DNA from: Lateolabrax maculatus
Lineage: Eukaryota > Chordata > Actinopteri > Acropomatiformes > Lateolabracidae
Direction: 5' to 3'
NCBI GenBank assembly: GCA_031216445.1
Contig: CM062212.1
Location: 4,629,501 to 4,693,500, forward strand
Length of the DNA stretch: 64,000 nucleotides
The position numbers and the translations under genes were made by a program. The notes under the pieces were generated by a model, which was given only the letters and a program-made list of their open reading frames with translations, did no database searches and was not told the origin of the DNA. This document shows, piece after piece, positions 51,481 through 62,493 of the stretch (positions are counted from its first letter, which is position 1; each line of letters begins with the position of its first letter).

Positions 51481-53318
51481 AGATAAAGAACTTGCTTATC
51501 AGTTTTTTCTTGTTTCCTGACCCGTAAATCATCTCACCATCTGAAACATTGTTGATATTTCCATTTCATTTCAACAATATTGTTGGATGGAAGTCAGGGA
51601 TAGCGTGAGAAGATGCTGCACCTGCTGCAATGTGATCTTTACAATTACAAGATTCTTTACAAAATTTACAATATTTCTTTCTGTATGATTTTGTTAGATT
51701 TTTGTGCAAGACTTTCATAAGGCCCTGACAACATAGTAACTCACATCTTGGCAGTACCATATCATGTTATGTCAGCGAAACAATATGACAGTATGAAAAC
51801 AGCATAGTTGGGAAATGTACTTTTTGTCTTCTGCAAGTACACTGACAGCAGAGTCATCACTCATGACGAAACCACACTGATTAAATGGCTGCTGTTGGTT
51901 GAAAGCTGAATTTAAATCTTTAAAATTTTTTTTAAATCTTGTTAAATTTAGAGAGGACGTCTAAATCTGGTCCAGATTCCTGTCACAACAGATCCATAGA
52001 CTTACAGACAAATTCTGGAAAGCTTGTGCTGCTCGCAACTATGACAAAAAAAAAAGATATCACGGGGGATGAAAAAACTAAAAACACCTCACCCACCTAA
52101 GGGTTGGGGGGGTTGCAGCCTCCTTAGAGACACTCCATGAAAACTTGCCTCAGTACAATAACTTTTCACACGTTGTTATTCAGATTTTTTCTTTCACCTG
52201 AAAATTAATTTGGGGAGCTGGAGGGGTGTAATGGAGGGTCACGTGATGCACCATGGGCGAGCATTGCACTCCAATGCCCCCGCTTGGCGACAGGCCCGAA
52301 CCAGATGGTGGCACACCCTCCAAAAATGAAATGCTGTTATTATGTCAGAAGTTATGTTAAGAGAGCGGTGTATTGGACAGTTTTCAGGAAGGTAGCCAAT
52401 AAACACACAGGATTTTTTAATTTTAAATAGTTTAACCTCTTCTCAGATTGATTAATTGTACCTTTGGGGAATAAAAGAGAAGGTGTAGGCTACATTTTTC
52501 CACCCGAACAGGTGCGACAAAACTAACAGGAGTGAGGAAGTCAGTCGAACACACACCCACGTAGACCTGTGGAGAGGTTAAATCAGCTAAAATAATGAAA
52601 AACACCTGCGAGGGTAATCAGGACCGTTAAAATCCATCTGAGTATTCTGGTTAAAAAGCTTTATTTGTCTAGTACAGTATGCAGTAGATGCTACTGATAT
52701 ACATTTTTAAGCTTTAACAAAACCTCTAAATTGTGGGAATTTTTGATAAAGATTTAAGAAAAGGTTTTGAGGAGACCTGTTTTGGAGCAGCAGCAGCAGT
52801 AGAACGAGGATGACTCATGCTGAGGTACAATGCAGATTTGTGAGCATGAAATTTAGGAGGGATTTTGTTTCAAAATGGTCACTATCATTTATATCAACAA
52901 TAATCAAGCATGTTCAATGGACAGGGTACTTACAAGAAGGTTAATTAAATCCAAAGAGAGTCTGACACGCTGCAGTAATAGAGCAAATAAAAACCTTTCA
53001 TTTTCAGGGATAGTTTAAAATGTTCAAACGGACGGATGCATTTCAGCTTCAATAAACTTTGGCCAGGACCCACTCTTGTTTTTCTTTGGGTTTTAATATA
53101 ATAACAGCCCACAAGGGTCTGAACATCTGGTGTCCTCAAGGGGATTTGCTTAAATGAAGGAAGGGTTAGTGCTTTAATTTCTGGTGTAGACCGCCGACAA
53201 ACTTTGGCAAAAGTACCCCTTGAGCAAATCCGTTTTATAAAGGTGAAATAAATGTCTCCACTGCTTAACAAAAGTATCTTTTAATAAATAATGGATGCAC
53301 AAAGCCAGCAGCTGTTAC

Positions 53319-53414
53319 CTTGGTCTGTCCTTCAATGACAGTGAGAGGCACGCTGGTGGAGGGCCACTTGTTCCTGGGAGGTAAAGGCTTGTCGCAGTTC
53401 CATAAAACCACAAT
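53319..53414 (-). CDS. ext1: ext1 exon 7 (GT64 domain)
   Basis: 96 bp, phase 0 at both ends, 32 codons. It encodes IVVLWNCDKPLPPRNKWPST and SVPLTVIEGQTK. The WNC-KPLP block is a hallmark of the GT64 exostosin family. The acceptor is TTTCCCATACAG and the donor is AAG|GTAACA. It equals human EXT1 residues 513-544. Because it is a whole number of codons, skipping it would keep the frame but remove a core strand of the nucleotide-binding fold. Confidence 0.94.
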
Positions 53415-54418
53415 CTGTATGGGAAATAGAGTCGGTTAATATTGTGAAACCATCAACATCATTATGAATTAGTTTCTCCATAGAGGTTTTTGAAACAGTT
53501 GATATTTTTCACAAAATAAAGTATAAAGATACAGTAGAATCTATCTCAGGATGCATTTTTCATCTTTAAGAAGCTTCAGCCCAGTCTGGGTTTTTTCTTC
53601 CACATGCAGATTTGTTGTAGAGTACCTAATTATCAGAGGAAACATGGAGTCTGTTGTGCTAATATGAAGATGTATCTTCACTTTAGCTGTAAAATTATAG
53701 TATTCAGTCATGCAAAGTAAAACAACTGAATTCTTTTTAAAAATCACCCACAACTGAAGTCTACACAAAAAAAAGTCTCAAGTAATAATTTGGCAATACA
53801 ACAGTAATTTAATGAGAGAAAAATGTTATGTTGAGTAAAAAGTCGTAATATTATGAGTTAAAGATGACGTATGCATGTTAAAAATGTATCTTGATATACT
53901 ATGCAACTCTGTATCATTTCTGTGTCCCACCTCATGTGGCATTTCATTTCATTATCTTAAAATCTTACTCACTTCACGTACGTTAAAGGTTGACAGACTC
54001 TCACCTGTTTTTTTTTTTTGTTTTTTTTAGTATTTATTTATTATTCTTGAAATAGAATGAGTTTATTCTTAAAATACTGCAACTTTATTCTTAAAATCAC
54101 AGATTATTTTCCCCTAATACCCTGTTGTATTTGAGGAATGGCTGTATGCCTTCATCAAATTTTATTAGCCAAAGGAAAATAAATAGAAAAAGAAGGAAAC
54201 GGAGGAAGATGAACAGGGGAGGGAAAGCAAAAGAAAAGAAGCAGGAGGAGAAAGGTTTTAACTCAAATATGACTTGAAACATTTTGCAAACAAAATGTTG
54301 ACACTTCTTGATATCTTGTTTACTTTACTTTCTGGTCATATTTAAAGCTGTTTTTGTTCATTATTTTCCTTTGTTGCATCGGCACCAAATCACAGTGACA
54401 TGTGGACACACTTCCCAC
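53415..54418 (-). other. ext1 intron 6
   Basis: GT-AG intron of 1.0 kb, AT-rich. It includes T-runs at 54008-54029 and no recognisable element. Confidence 0.92.
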
Positions 54419-54537
54419 CTGTGCACAGAACTTGGACTTGGCTACAGCGATGATGAGCTTCACCACAGGGGAGACCTGGGACTGCAGAGGAGTAACTGCA
54501 TGGATCGCAGCTGTGAACTGCTGCGAGGGGCTCTTAC
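54419..54537 (-). CDS. ext1: ext1 exon 6 (start of GT64 domain)
   Basis: 119 bp, entering in phase 1 and leaving in phase 0. It encodes (G)KSPSQQFTAAIHAVTPLQ through VAKSKFCAQ, the first beta-strand region of the GT64 fold; FTA-IHAVTPL and AKS-[FY]CAQ match EXT1. The donor is CACAG|GTGGGA. The acceptor is odd: AG is preceded by TGTGTG..CATCC, with nine TG units instead of a pyrimidine tract, and the exon opens with GTAAGAG, which looks like a donor. Length and phase equal human exon 6, so the border is secure despite the weak signal. Skipping this exon would shift the frame. Confidence 0.94.
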
Positions 54538-54563
54538 CTGGATGCACACACACACACACACAT
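54538..54563 (-). promoter_or_regulatory. unusual 3' splice site of ext1 exon 6, (UG)9 tract
   Basis: On the minus strand the intron ends with nine TG units (54545-54562), then CATCCAG. Only the final CATCC is pyrimidine-rich, so U2AF binding would be weak by the usual rules. UG repeats are known binding sites for TDP-43 and CELF proteins. The exon then starts GTAAGAG. What is seen is the tract and its position; regulation is inference. Confidence 0.6.
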
Positions 54564-55667
54564 AGAAACAGCTGTCATGGGTGAACTGTATTTAGGTCTT
54601 TAACACAGATCTGTGCAGATGTTGCTCTCCATAAAGCTCTATAACGGTTAACTGGACACAGAGTGCTCTGTGCTGCACCCGTCATCAATCTTTCTGACAG
54701 GATATATACCCCCGGTTCCCATGACTGAGCATGAGTAAACATGTCTAATCCACGAGTGAACAGTTTACTTTGAGTGTCTCTTTTAGTGAATTGACAATCA
54801 TGCTGATTTGTTCCCATAAGGAGTAATTGCATTTTCTACAATCTCACAATAAAACAGTTCTTGTTAGTTACTTTTTTTGCATTTTATTGAAGCAAATAAA
54901 TGAACCAAACAGGACAAAAAAAGAAATTATCGAGCGGAACCAAACTTTAAATTACTACCTTCGATAAATGATCCCCAGCATACGGTACAATGGGTAAATG
55001 GGGTTGAGGAAATTGATTTCCCCTCTGGCAACCTGTGCCAAAGAGATGTATCAATATTATATAGCATTGCCATCTGGGATTGGATTTTATTTTCTGAATA
55101 CATTTTTTATTCCATAATAAATTAATCTATTCATGTCCTTCTGTATCTTTGAATAGCAGACCATACAATGCAAAACTAAAGGCATGTTACATGACGTATT
55201 TAACATTTTTACATGTACAATAGATTATAATCAGATCAAGATGACACTCTGACTATGGAACGCCTTGTTTTGATACTTTAAACAGTGTTATGTTCATGAT
55301 CGGTGTTATAATAATGTGATTAGCACACAATCATTAAAATTTGGATGAAAGAAAATATCACACAAAAATCAGCATAACAATCTTTATTGCATGCCGAGTG
55401 AATGCTGATTGTATTTTACTCCTAATTATTAATCTGATTATCAAACTAATTTCAAGATTAGTTTTTGCATCGCACAAAATACACACAGAGCCTCTGCCAT
55501 AACAGTGAGTAAAATTTCTCACTGCAACAGCAAGCAATGAAGATACATTTAAAATTAACTACACTGTACACCTGCTGGAGACAGATCATTTTATTCATTG
55601 TAAATATCTTGAACTGTCTGATGCACATAACATCTTTAAAGTAGTATTAATAGATGGTCGTGATCAG

Positions 55668-56090
55668 TTGGGGGCAGCAGAACAAGCTGTAAACACAACA
55701 TTCACATATTATCACCTTATAAAATTGATCTTTATAAAGATGAACTTGATGGCAAACAGTTGCCTATTTATGCTCCCAGGAGACAGAGAGCAACAGCAGC
55801 ATCTGATGAGTCCAATATTCATTTTCCTTTTGACTCTGTTTTGGTCTCCACACACTCCTGAGGAAAATATCTGGCTCTCTAGCTGCTTAATGCCTAACTT
55901 TGTCCATATTTTGCTGAAAGCAGCTGCCTGCTACTGCTAGAAACTGAAGAGAGTGAACTAAAACAGTGAAGTTGTTGGCTGTAAAAACAAGAAGTTGAAA
56001 GATGCTAAAACGCTCTGTAGAGCTGAGGGGAACAGCAGAATCAGGTGTTACTTCTCTGTGGGTTTGTCACTACAAACAACCCATTTCACA
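55668..56090 (+). repeat. teleost GGGGGCAGCAGAACAAGC repeat, long copy
   Basis: It starts TTGGGGGCAGCAGAACAAGC and contains ATTATCACCTTATAAAATTG, CAGTTGCCTATTTATGCTCC, GGTCTCCACACACTCCTGAG, AAACTGAAGAGAGTGAACTA and GATGCTAAAACGCTCTGTAG. I recognise it as a common dispersed fish sequence. The chance frame of 90 codons at 55668-55940 is not a gene. Shorter relatives lie at 746 and possibly 15658. Confidence 0.7.
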
Positions 56091-58390
56091 TTGCACAAAC
56101 TACTTGTAAAAAGTTAGATGCTCCTATGTGAAAAGCTCAGAATATACAATGGGCAGATATGGGAGCACGCGTAATATTCACAACATCTAAAGAGGGCCAG
56201 GATTGCAGGCACATGGCATGCCAAGTGTTTGGTGGGTATGGGAATATGGGAATACACATCCTCATAGATAAGTGGAGCCAGAGTGCTCTTTAGTGTTACT
56301 CTATCCATCTCTCTGACACCGGGCCCCCTGACCAGCCATCTCAGGTGGGCTTAGCGGTATTTATGGAAACACGAGGTCTGCCCACGTGGGGGTCACAGAA
56401 ATAGGCTCAGTCCTTCTGTTTCATCTGCGCTTTCTTGGAAATATCTATGCCACCTTGGTTTTAAATTAAATTACAGAGGTTTATTTTTTTACAGCAATTT
56501 TTGCAGACAAATTGTTTTACCAATTAGAACAATGTAGTTTTGGTATGATACATAATAATGGATAAAACAACTAATGCTAGTACTTCACTCTTTAGTGAGG
56601 GTCAAACGAATAGTGTTGAAAAGGGTAGGACCCAGCATTTTTGGAGCTTTACCCTTATTAAGCAGTAGTTGTTGCATCGAACACCCTGAGAGTGGTTGAG
56701 GTCACATGCGGGTCATAGGTCCACCTGGCTGTCATGTGAGAGTTGTTAAAGTCCTGTGAATCAATGTGTGAATGGGTCTTAAACCGCCTGGGAAGAGGTA
56801 TCGTGATGGCATTGTAAGTGGCTGATAAGTGGTGACATTTTCTTTGTTTTTGTTTTTTCAGTAAACCTGGGGTCTGGTGAGTGGACAGCTTCCTGTATTT
56901 TTATGACTCCCTGCAGGCAAGTGTCAGTATCTTATTACCCTTCATTCTATTGTGTCTGCCGGTGTCATTAAAGAGGTATTGTATCAGTCGGTACTGGCCT
57001 GCTGACCCTTAAAACAAGTAGCAGACACATACTGGCATGTGTCAGTATTGAAAAGGTATTCTCTGCAAAGAATCCTCTTGCAAAAGCAAAGAATCCAATG
57101 TTCCAAACCAAATGAGGGAAAATCAAATGTAATTTAAAGCTTTCCTCCCAACCATACTTTATCATTCTATTTTGGAAAAAGGGTTTTATTTTATTTTTTA
57201 TTTCCCAAAAACTATGCACAAGCTCACTGTCATATGCCACTACACAAGTGACCCCAATGTGTATGTGGCACCAATATTCTGGGAGGTGTAGCCCAGTGAA
57301 CAAAGTTTTTAGATTACATTTTTCCCACGAATATACAGCACACATCAGGAGAGGTTTTGGGTTCAGTCTTGCTCATGACAACCTGCTTCAACAGCAGAGC
57401 CCCATTAATTGATATAAAATATAACAATGGGTTTGCAAAATATCATAAGTGTGCATGTGGCTTGTAACAGAGAGCAAACTAATTAAATACGAGACGTAAT
57501 ATAGTAGTTTGCACAGCAAGCACAACAAAAATGCACAAAATTATTCAGGTCTGGCCTTGGCTATGTCATATTCAAACAGATGGGGTTTTTTTTTTTAAAT
57601 CTGGTGAATAAAAGATTATCAATAGTTAGTCTAGTTTCAGCAGCATGGAGAGAGACAGACTGCAGCTGTGTCTCTCCAGATACTTTGGAAATTTTATTCT
57701 TCAAGCCATGAAGTGTTAACGCTCACCTTGCACTTGCTCACCAAAAGAGATTGGTGCATTTTGTTAGTCATTCAAAACTATTTTTAAAACTAAAAATATG
57801 TTTCAAATTGCAATCTGAAAAAGTCTTAAAAAAGTCGGAACAAAAAAAAAAAACCTTAACTGCGATCAAAAGACAGGTGAACCGCATACCAAACCAACCC
57901 AAACACAATGAAGGAGGTGAAAATTTACTATGGTGACAAAAAAATTATGCTATTTTACAAACATAACAAAAATCTGTAGCAGCACACTTGCCTTCAATGA
58001 GCCACACAATTGATACATCCAATAGTATACCTACTAATAAAATGTAACAACATAATGTCATAATGTTAATACACCTAAAGGGAGGCTTTTTCACTGGATT
58101 TTCATCTTTCCTTACAGGAAAAGAATGGTTAATTGGCTCTACCCACTGCAATTTTCCTCAACGTGTGCTTCTAACATCTCTGCCTCTAAGAAATGTTTGC
58201 ATTGCAACTCCCTTCCTTCACACAGAAACAGGTAGTGGCAAAGAATGTGTACATATGTATGTTATACATTATACAGATAAACTATTTAATTCACTGTATT
58301 TCTATTTTTCATACTCTCCTCTATAAAAGTATGTCCTTATAGGTCCTGTACAGCTTTAAAGCCAGCTGAAAGAGGATTGGGGTGTCGATA

Positions 58391-58520
58391 TGTGTGTGTG
58401 TGTGTGAATGTATAGGTGCCAAACCAGCTAGATTCTCAACAGGAAATACATTGGAAAGCTAACACACACACACATATACACACATACAGACACACACACA
58501 CATACACACACACACACACA
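58391..58520. repeat. (TG)n and interrupted (CA)n microsatellites in intron 5
   Basis: A short TG run at 58391-58406 and a CA/CATA tract at 58462-58520. Confidence 0.9.
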
Positions 58521-59681
58521 GCTTAAAGTAGCTTCACAGCCCACATAACAGCACAACTTTTCACAAACTAAAGTAAAGATGTAACTTGAGCCATCAAATC
58601 AGAATATTCTTACAGCTCCTGAGGCCACTACGTCTGAGCAGTAAGTCAAACTTTTTAAAACTATCAGCCAGAAGTTGCAACTGCTTTGCCATCAAAAGTT
58701 ATGGGAAGGTAGCAGAGTGAGACCGTCGTACACACGGCATTGACAGCAAGTTATTCCCCGAGCAGCATCACCGGAGATGGCAGCAGCTAAAATAGTGATT
58801 TACTGCAGTGGCATAAACCGAACTGCCCCATCTTTCCTTCTCTCCCTCGTCCCTCCCTTCTTTCACTTCCTTCTAACCCTTGTGTCCACGATCCCTCAGA
58901 GAAAGACAAACATCGATCTGAATTACAGCCTCAGTCTGTTGAGGATCACTACAGCCTGCATACATATCTATACACACCCACGTATACATATACACACACC
59001 AGGACATTTTCTCTTCACTCTCGTCCTGCACCTTCAAGTTTGTGAACTCTGCTTCAACAGCAGTCTTACAACATATATATATTTTTACATTTATTATTTT
59101 AAATTCTTCTTTGTTTTAGTTGATAACCAACAATGCAATCTATATCATGAGGTGAGATTGTAAATTTTCTGCTTTTGGGGATGTAAAAAGGAAGTATGAA
59201 GTTACCATGGAGTCAGTTAGCTGTGGGCTACCACTTGAGCCCTGTATTTAAAACCTACACTTGTTAACATTTTGGAAATTTGGCACCATTAAATCTATGC
59301 CAAATTAGTCCTGGCAGTTTGCAAAGTACCCATGGACGTATTGATACAGAAGCAAACTTAAAAAAGCAATGATTCTCAGGCAAATTCTGGGGTTATAGAG
59401 TAAGGAGCGTCTTATTATTATGACAGTATATAGACAGTATGCCAGCTTTGAATCTAAAAATATGTGTATCATGTCTGTGTGTTACGATGACTTCGATGAG
59501 TTATGACTCCAAGGAGTACGATTTTTAACGCAAAAATTGCAATAATTGGGCGCCAAGAGTTTTAAATAACCTTAATTGCTTCCACAAAGTGATGTTCGGA
59601 CAAAAGTTTGTAAGTGAACCTACCAATGACCACAGCATCTAAGCAAATCAAACTACCTAATTTTACGAGATCAACACTTAC

Positions 59682-59814
59682 CCAGTATGGCATAGTAAAA
59701 AGGGAACTGGGCAGGGTCCGTTGAGTACTGGGGGAGTGCATAGAGACCACCAGGTAGGGAATTCCACAACAACCGGTTTCTGGACACATGAGAGTCCACG
59801 CGGTCCTGGATGAT
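59682..59814 (-). CDS. ext1: ext1 exon 5 (linker before GT64 domain)
   Basis: 133 bp, phase 0 at the start and phase 1 at the end. It encodes IIQDRVDSHVSRNRLLWNS through FPFYYAIL plus the first base of a Gly codon. The acceptor is TTCCGTCCAG before ATCATCCAG; the donor is CTGG|GTAAGT, close to consensus. It corresponds to human EXT1 residues 429-473, the stretch linking the N-terminal GT47 domain to the C-terminal GT64 domain. SRN, PGGL and LPQYS are conserved anchors, but many positions between them differ from human, which makes this the most diverged exon of the seven. No GT64 catalytic residue lies here. The preceding exon (human exon 4) was looked for up to 64000 and not seen. Confidence 0.93.
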
Positions 59815-61189
59815 CTGGACGGAAGAGACAGCAAAAAGAGGAGATGGAGAAGAAAGAATGAGAGGAGGAAACAGAGAACAAAAGAAGGATTTGAGGTTAA
59901 AATGAACATCAAAGAACAAGAACAAAATACCAAAACACGAAGGCAAAGATAACAGGAAACAGAAAAGGGACAAAAGGGGAAAATACAGAATGTGTTCAGT
60001 AATTTTCTTTTCTTCCTATTTGTCTTTATTTCTTACACAGCTTCCCATATTTAACTGAGTTGACTTAGAGGTTCCAATCACAACATTTAATGTCATGTCC
60101 AAAGTGGCAATTTTGAAATTTTCTTTTGAATTGAGGGATTTTCCTTAATGTTTTGAGAAAATTCATGAGAAAATTTGAGAAACATATTAAAAACCATTGT
60201 GTTTGCTTAAAAATGTATTGCAACAAAGCTGAAAAACAAAGCTGTTTTTTATGTGTTTTTCTGTCCTGTATTTCTCACATTTAATTTAAAGCAAGTTTAG
60301 GAATACACAAAGAGAGAAAATTTATTCTACATTTCAATTTTCCATTAATATATCTGATCCAGAAACAAAAAATGGCCGTATGAGCACAAGGACACAACAT
60401 GTGGCTCATTCAAGCCAACATAACCTTCCTCACATTGGCCTCTTGACACTTTCTCCCCGAAACTCCAGACTTGTACTAATATTTGGAAATGAAAGTAGCC
60501 AGCTGTTTAGCTGCAGCTGGCTCTTGAGGAACTCTCTAGAGTGGGAATGACTCCACAAAACAGACCTGAGATACTTGAACTGCTTCACTTGGGGCATCAG
60601 CTTGCTCCCAACATGAAGAAACCATTAGTTATTTAGCTAATATTATCCATCTGGCTTGTTACCAAAGGTCACGAGCCGAGTCTTCAGGGGCCCTTTGACG
60701 AAGACCAGTGACACAATTTCAACCTGCTGCTGGGCCTCTGAATACACAAATGTCTAAAGTTCAGAAACATGGATGTTATTTGTTTAACGTAATTAAGCTC
60801 AGGTATCATTATTAATTTGAAAATGATGGTGAAGTTATAAAAGCTTAAAAAAATGAAACTCTGTTCACATCATTAGTGGAAGTAAAATAAATTAAAATAA
60901 AATAATTTAAGCAATACCACCCTAATAAAATATTAAATATTATGTTGTAATATAATGTTATTAAATACATTTCTCTAAGTATGAGCAAACTACTTATTTT
61001 AACCAAAACTTCAATGTTTCCCAACACCTAACCAAGCTGTTTTTGTGTCTAAACCGTACTAAACCTTATCCATAGAGTTCTCACATCGTAAAACAGGTTT
61101 TTTTTTTTGTTTTCAACAGTGATTTGCTACAGTTTTAAAATGCACAGACTTCTCCTCTATTATAACTCAGGGGGAGATACTGACAGTAA

Positions 61190-61585
61190 CGTATTTGTGT
61201 CATTCAAAAAGGCATGAACAAACAACATATTTTAGTGTTTAATTTGGAGGATTTGTTTGTAAGTATTTTTAGCATAAAGTATCAAAGTAAAAGTAAAATG
61301 GCCTCTTTGACTCGTTAAACTGTTATATTTTATATAAATGATTTATTAATAATGATGTTTTTATGTGAAAGTAGAATTTTACTGTTGTAGATGGTTGAGG
61401 TAAAGCTTATTTTAACAATGTTTCATACTGTTAATCTATAACAATATATCTTATGATCTTCTTTATGTTCTGTATGGAAAATCTTTAGTTCATAAAGTAA
61501 CTTGTAGCTGCAAGTATAAAGTAGTGTGAAATGGACACACTCAACTGAAGTGCAGGTACCTCAAATTTGCACTTAAGCACTTGAC
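61190..61585 (-). mobile_element. hAT-like 'CAGTGGTGG' element, copy 3, reverse orientation
   Basis: GTAGATGGTTGAGGTAAAGC, GTTAATCTATAACAATAT, GCAAGTATAAAGTAGTGTGA, AAATGGACACACTCAACTGA and CAGGTACCTCAAATTTGCAC are the reverse complement of internal blocks of this family (compare copies at 2987 and 51300). Both termini are eroded and it encodes nothing. Confidence 0.65.
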
Positions 61586-62435
61586 CACAACACAAACACA
61601 AAGTTAGAGTGACACCCATGCTGCATTTGTATTCCATTATTAAGGGATGAAAGCTGGGGACTGACACTGGCGGAGGGATGATCATGTAGCTGGACGCCTC
61701 GCCGGATGCTGAGTGACAAGCTTTGGTGGGATTGAGCAAAGAATGTCTTTCTCACAAGGAAATCTCACAAGCACTCGTTCTGCTTTCCTCTTTTCCTCCA
61801 CTCTCGTTTAATCCCTTTTCTCTCCACTGTTTTTACGCCATAAAAGCGTGCTTTATCGAGTCAGCATGAAACAAGTGTGGGAATGCTAGTGTTAGACCTG
61901 CAGTATATTGGATTTTCGAAGCTCATTACTAGTATTTTTGTTTTTATGCTGCTGACAGCCAATACAGTGAGTGAAATTACATTTATACAATTGGAAACCA
62001 CAAGAAACCCAAAATATAACAGGATATTAAGGATTACAGTGTGACATAAAAAATGGGGAAATACATTTATACTTTTAATCTTTAATTTTAAATTTATTTA
62101 TGCAATTTTTTAGTAACCACAAACAGGCATTTATTGTGAAAGTGTACAGCATTTAAAAGTAAGAAAATGCTAGACTATTTTTTGATTTTAAGGACTTTTG
62201 ATAAATAATTGATATCCATCTTTTTAAATCTGGATTTTTAAAAATCTAAAATAAAATATTTTATTAACATTTTAACCTCTACTTTAAAATTGATTTACAT
62301 TAAAATAAACACAGGAACTAGAGAACAAAATATGGAAGACCTCAATCTTTAGGCATTCTGGTTTTCTTTTTTCTCTCTGACTCCTGAGAAGTCTATGATC
62401 TGTGGAGAATTGGCTTGGCACTTACAGCCAGCTCT

Positions 62436-62438
<3 letters not shown>

Positions 62439-62492
<54 letters not shown>
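62439..62492. repeat. (CA)n microsatellite in intron 4
   Basis: An uninterrupted run of about 27 CA units. Confidence 0.95.

Positions 62493-62493
<1 letters not shown>

Larger units (their letters stand above)
46512..53318 (-). other. ext1 intron 7
   Basis: GT-AG intron of 6.8 kb. It holds a cluster of TG and CA microsatellites with a G14 run (50531-50977), a truncated hAT-like element (51300-51480) and an A-rich stretch near 52044-52056. No additional exon is seen. Confidence 0.85.
54538..59681 (-). other. ext1 intron 5
   Basis: GT-AG intron of 5.1 kb. Its 3' end carries (UG)9 right beside the exon 6 acceptor. It also holds a GGGGGCAGCAGAACAAGC repeat (55668-56090) and CA tracts near 58391-58520. 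No further exon is seen. Confidence 0.88.

Noticed and set aside
55668..55940. 90-codon plus-strand frame as a gene
   Set aside because: It falls entirely within a dispersed fish repeat that I recognise.
60590..60710. LINE fragment (ACTTGAACTGCTTCACTTGG block)
   Set aside because: The resemblance to a fish retroelement is limited to one short block; too weak for a feature call.
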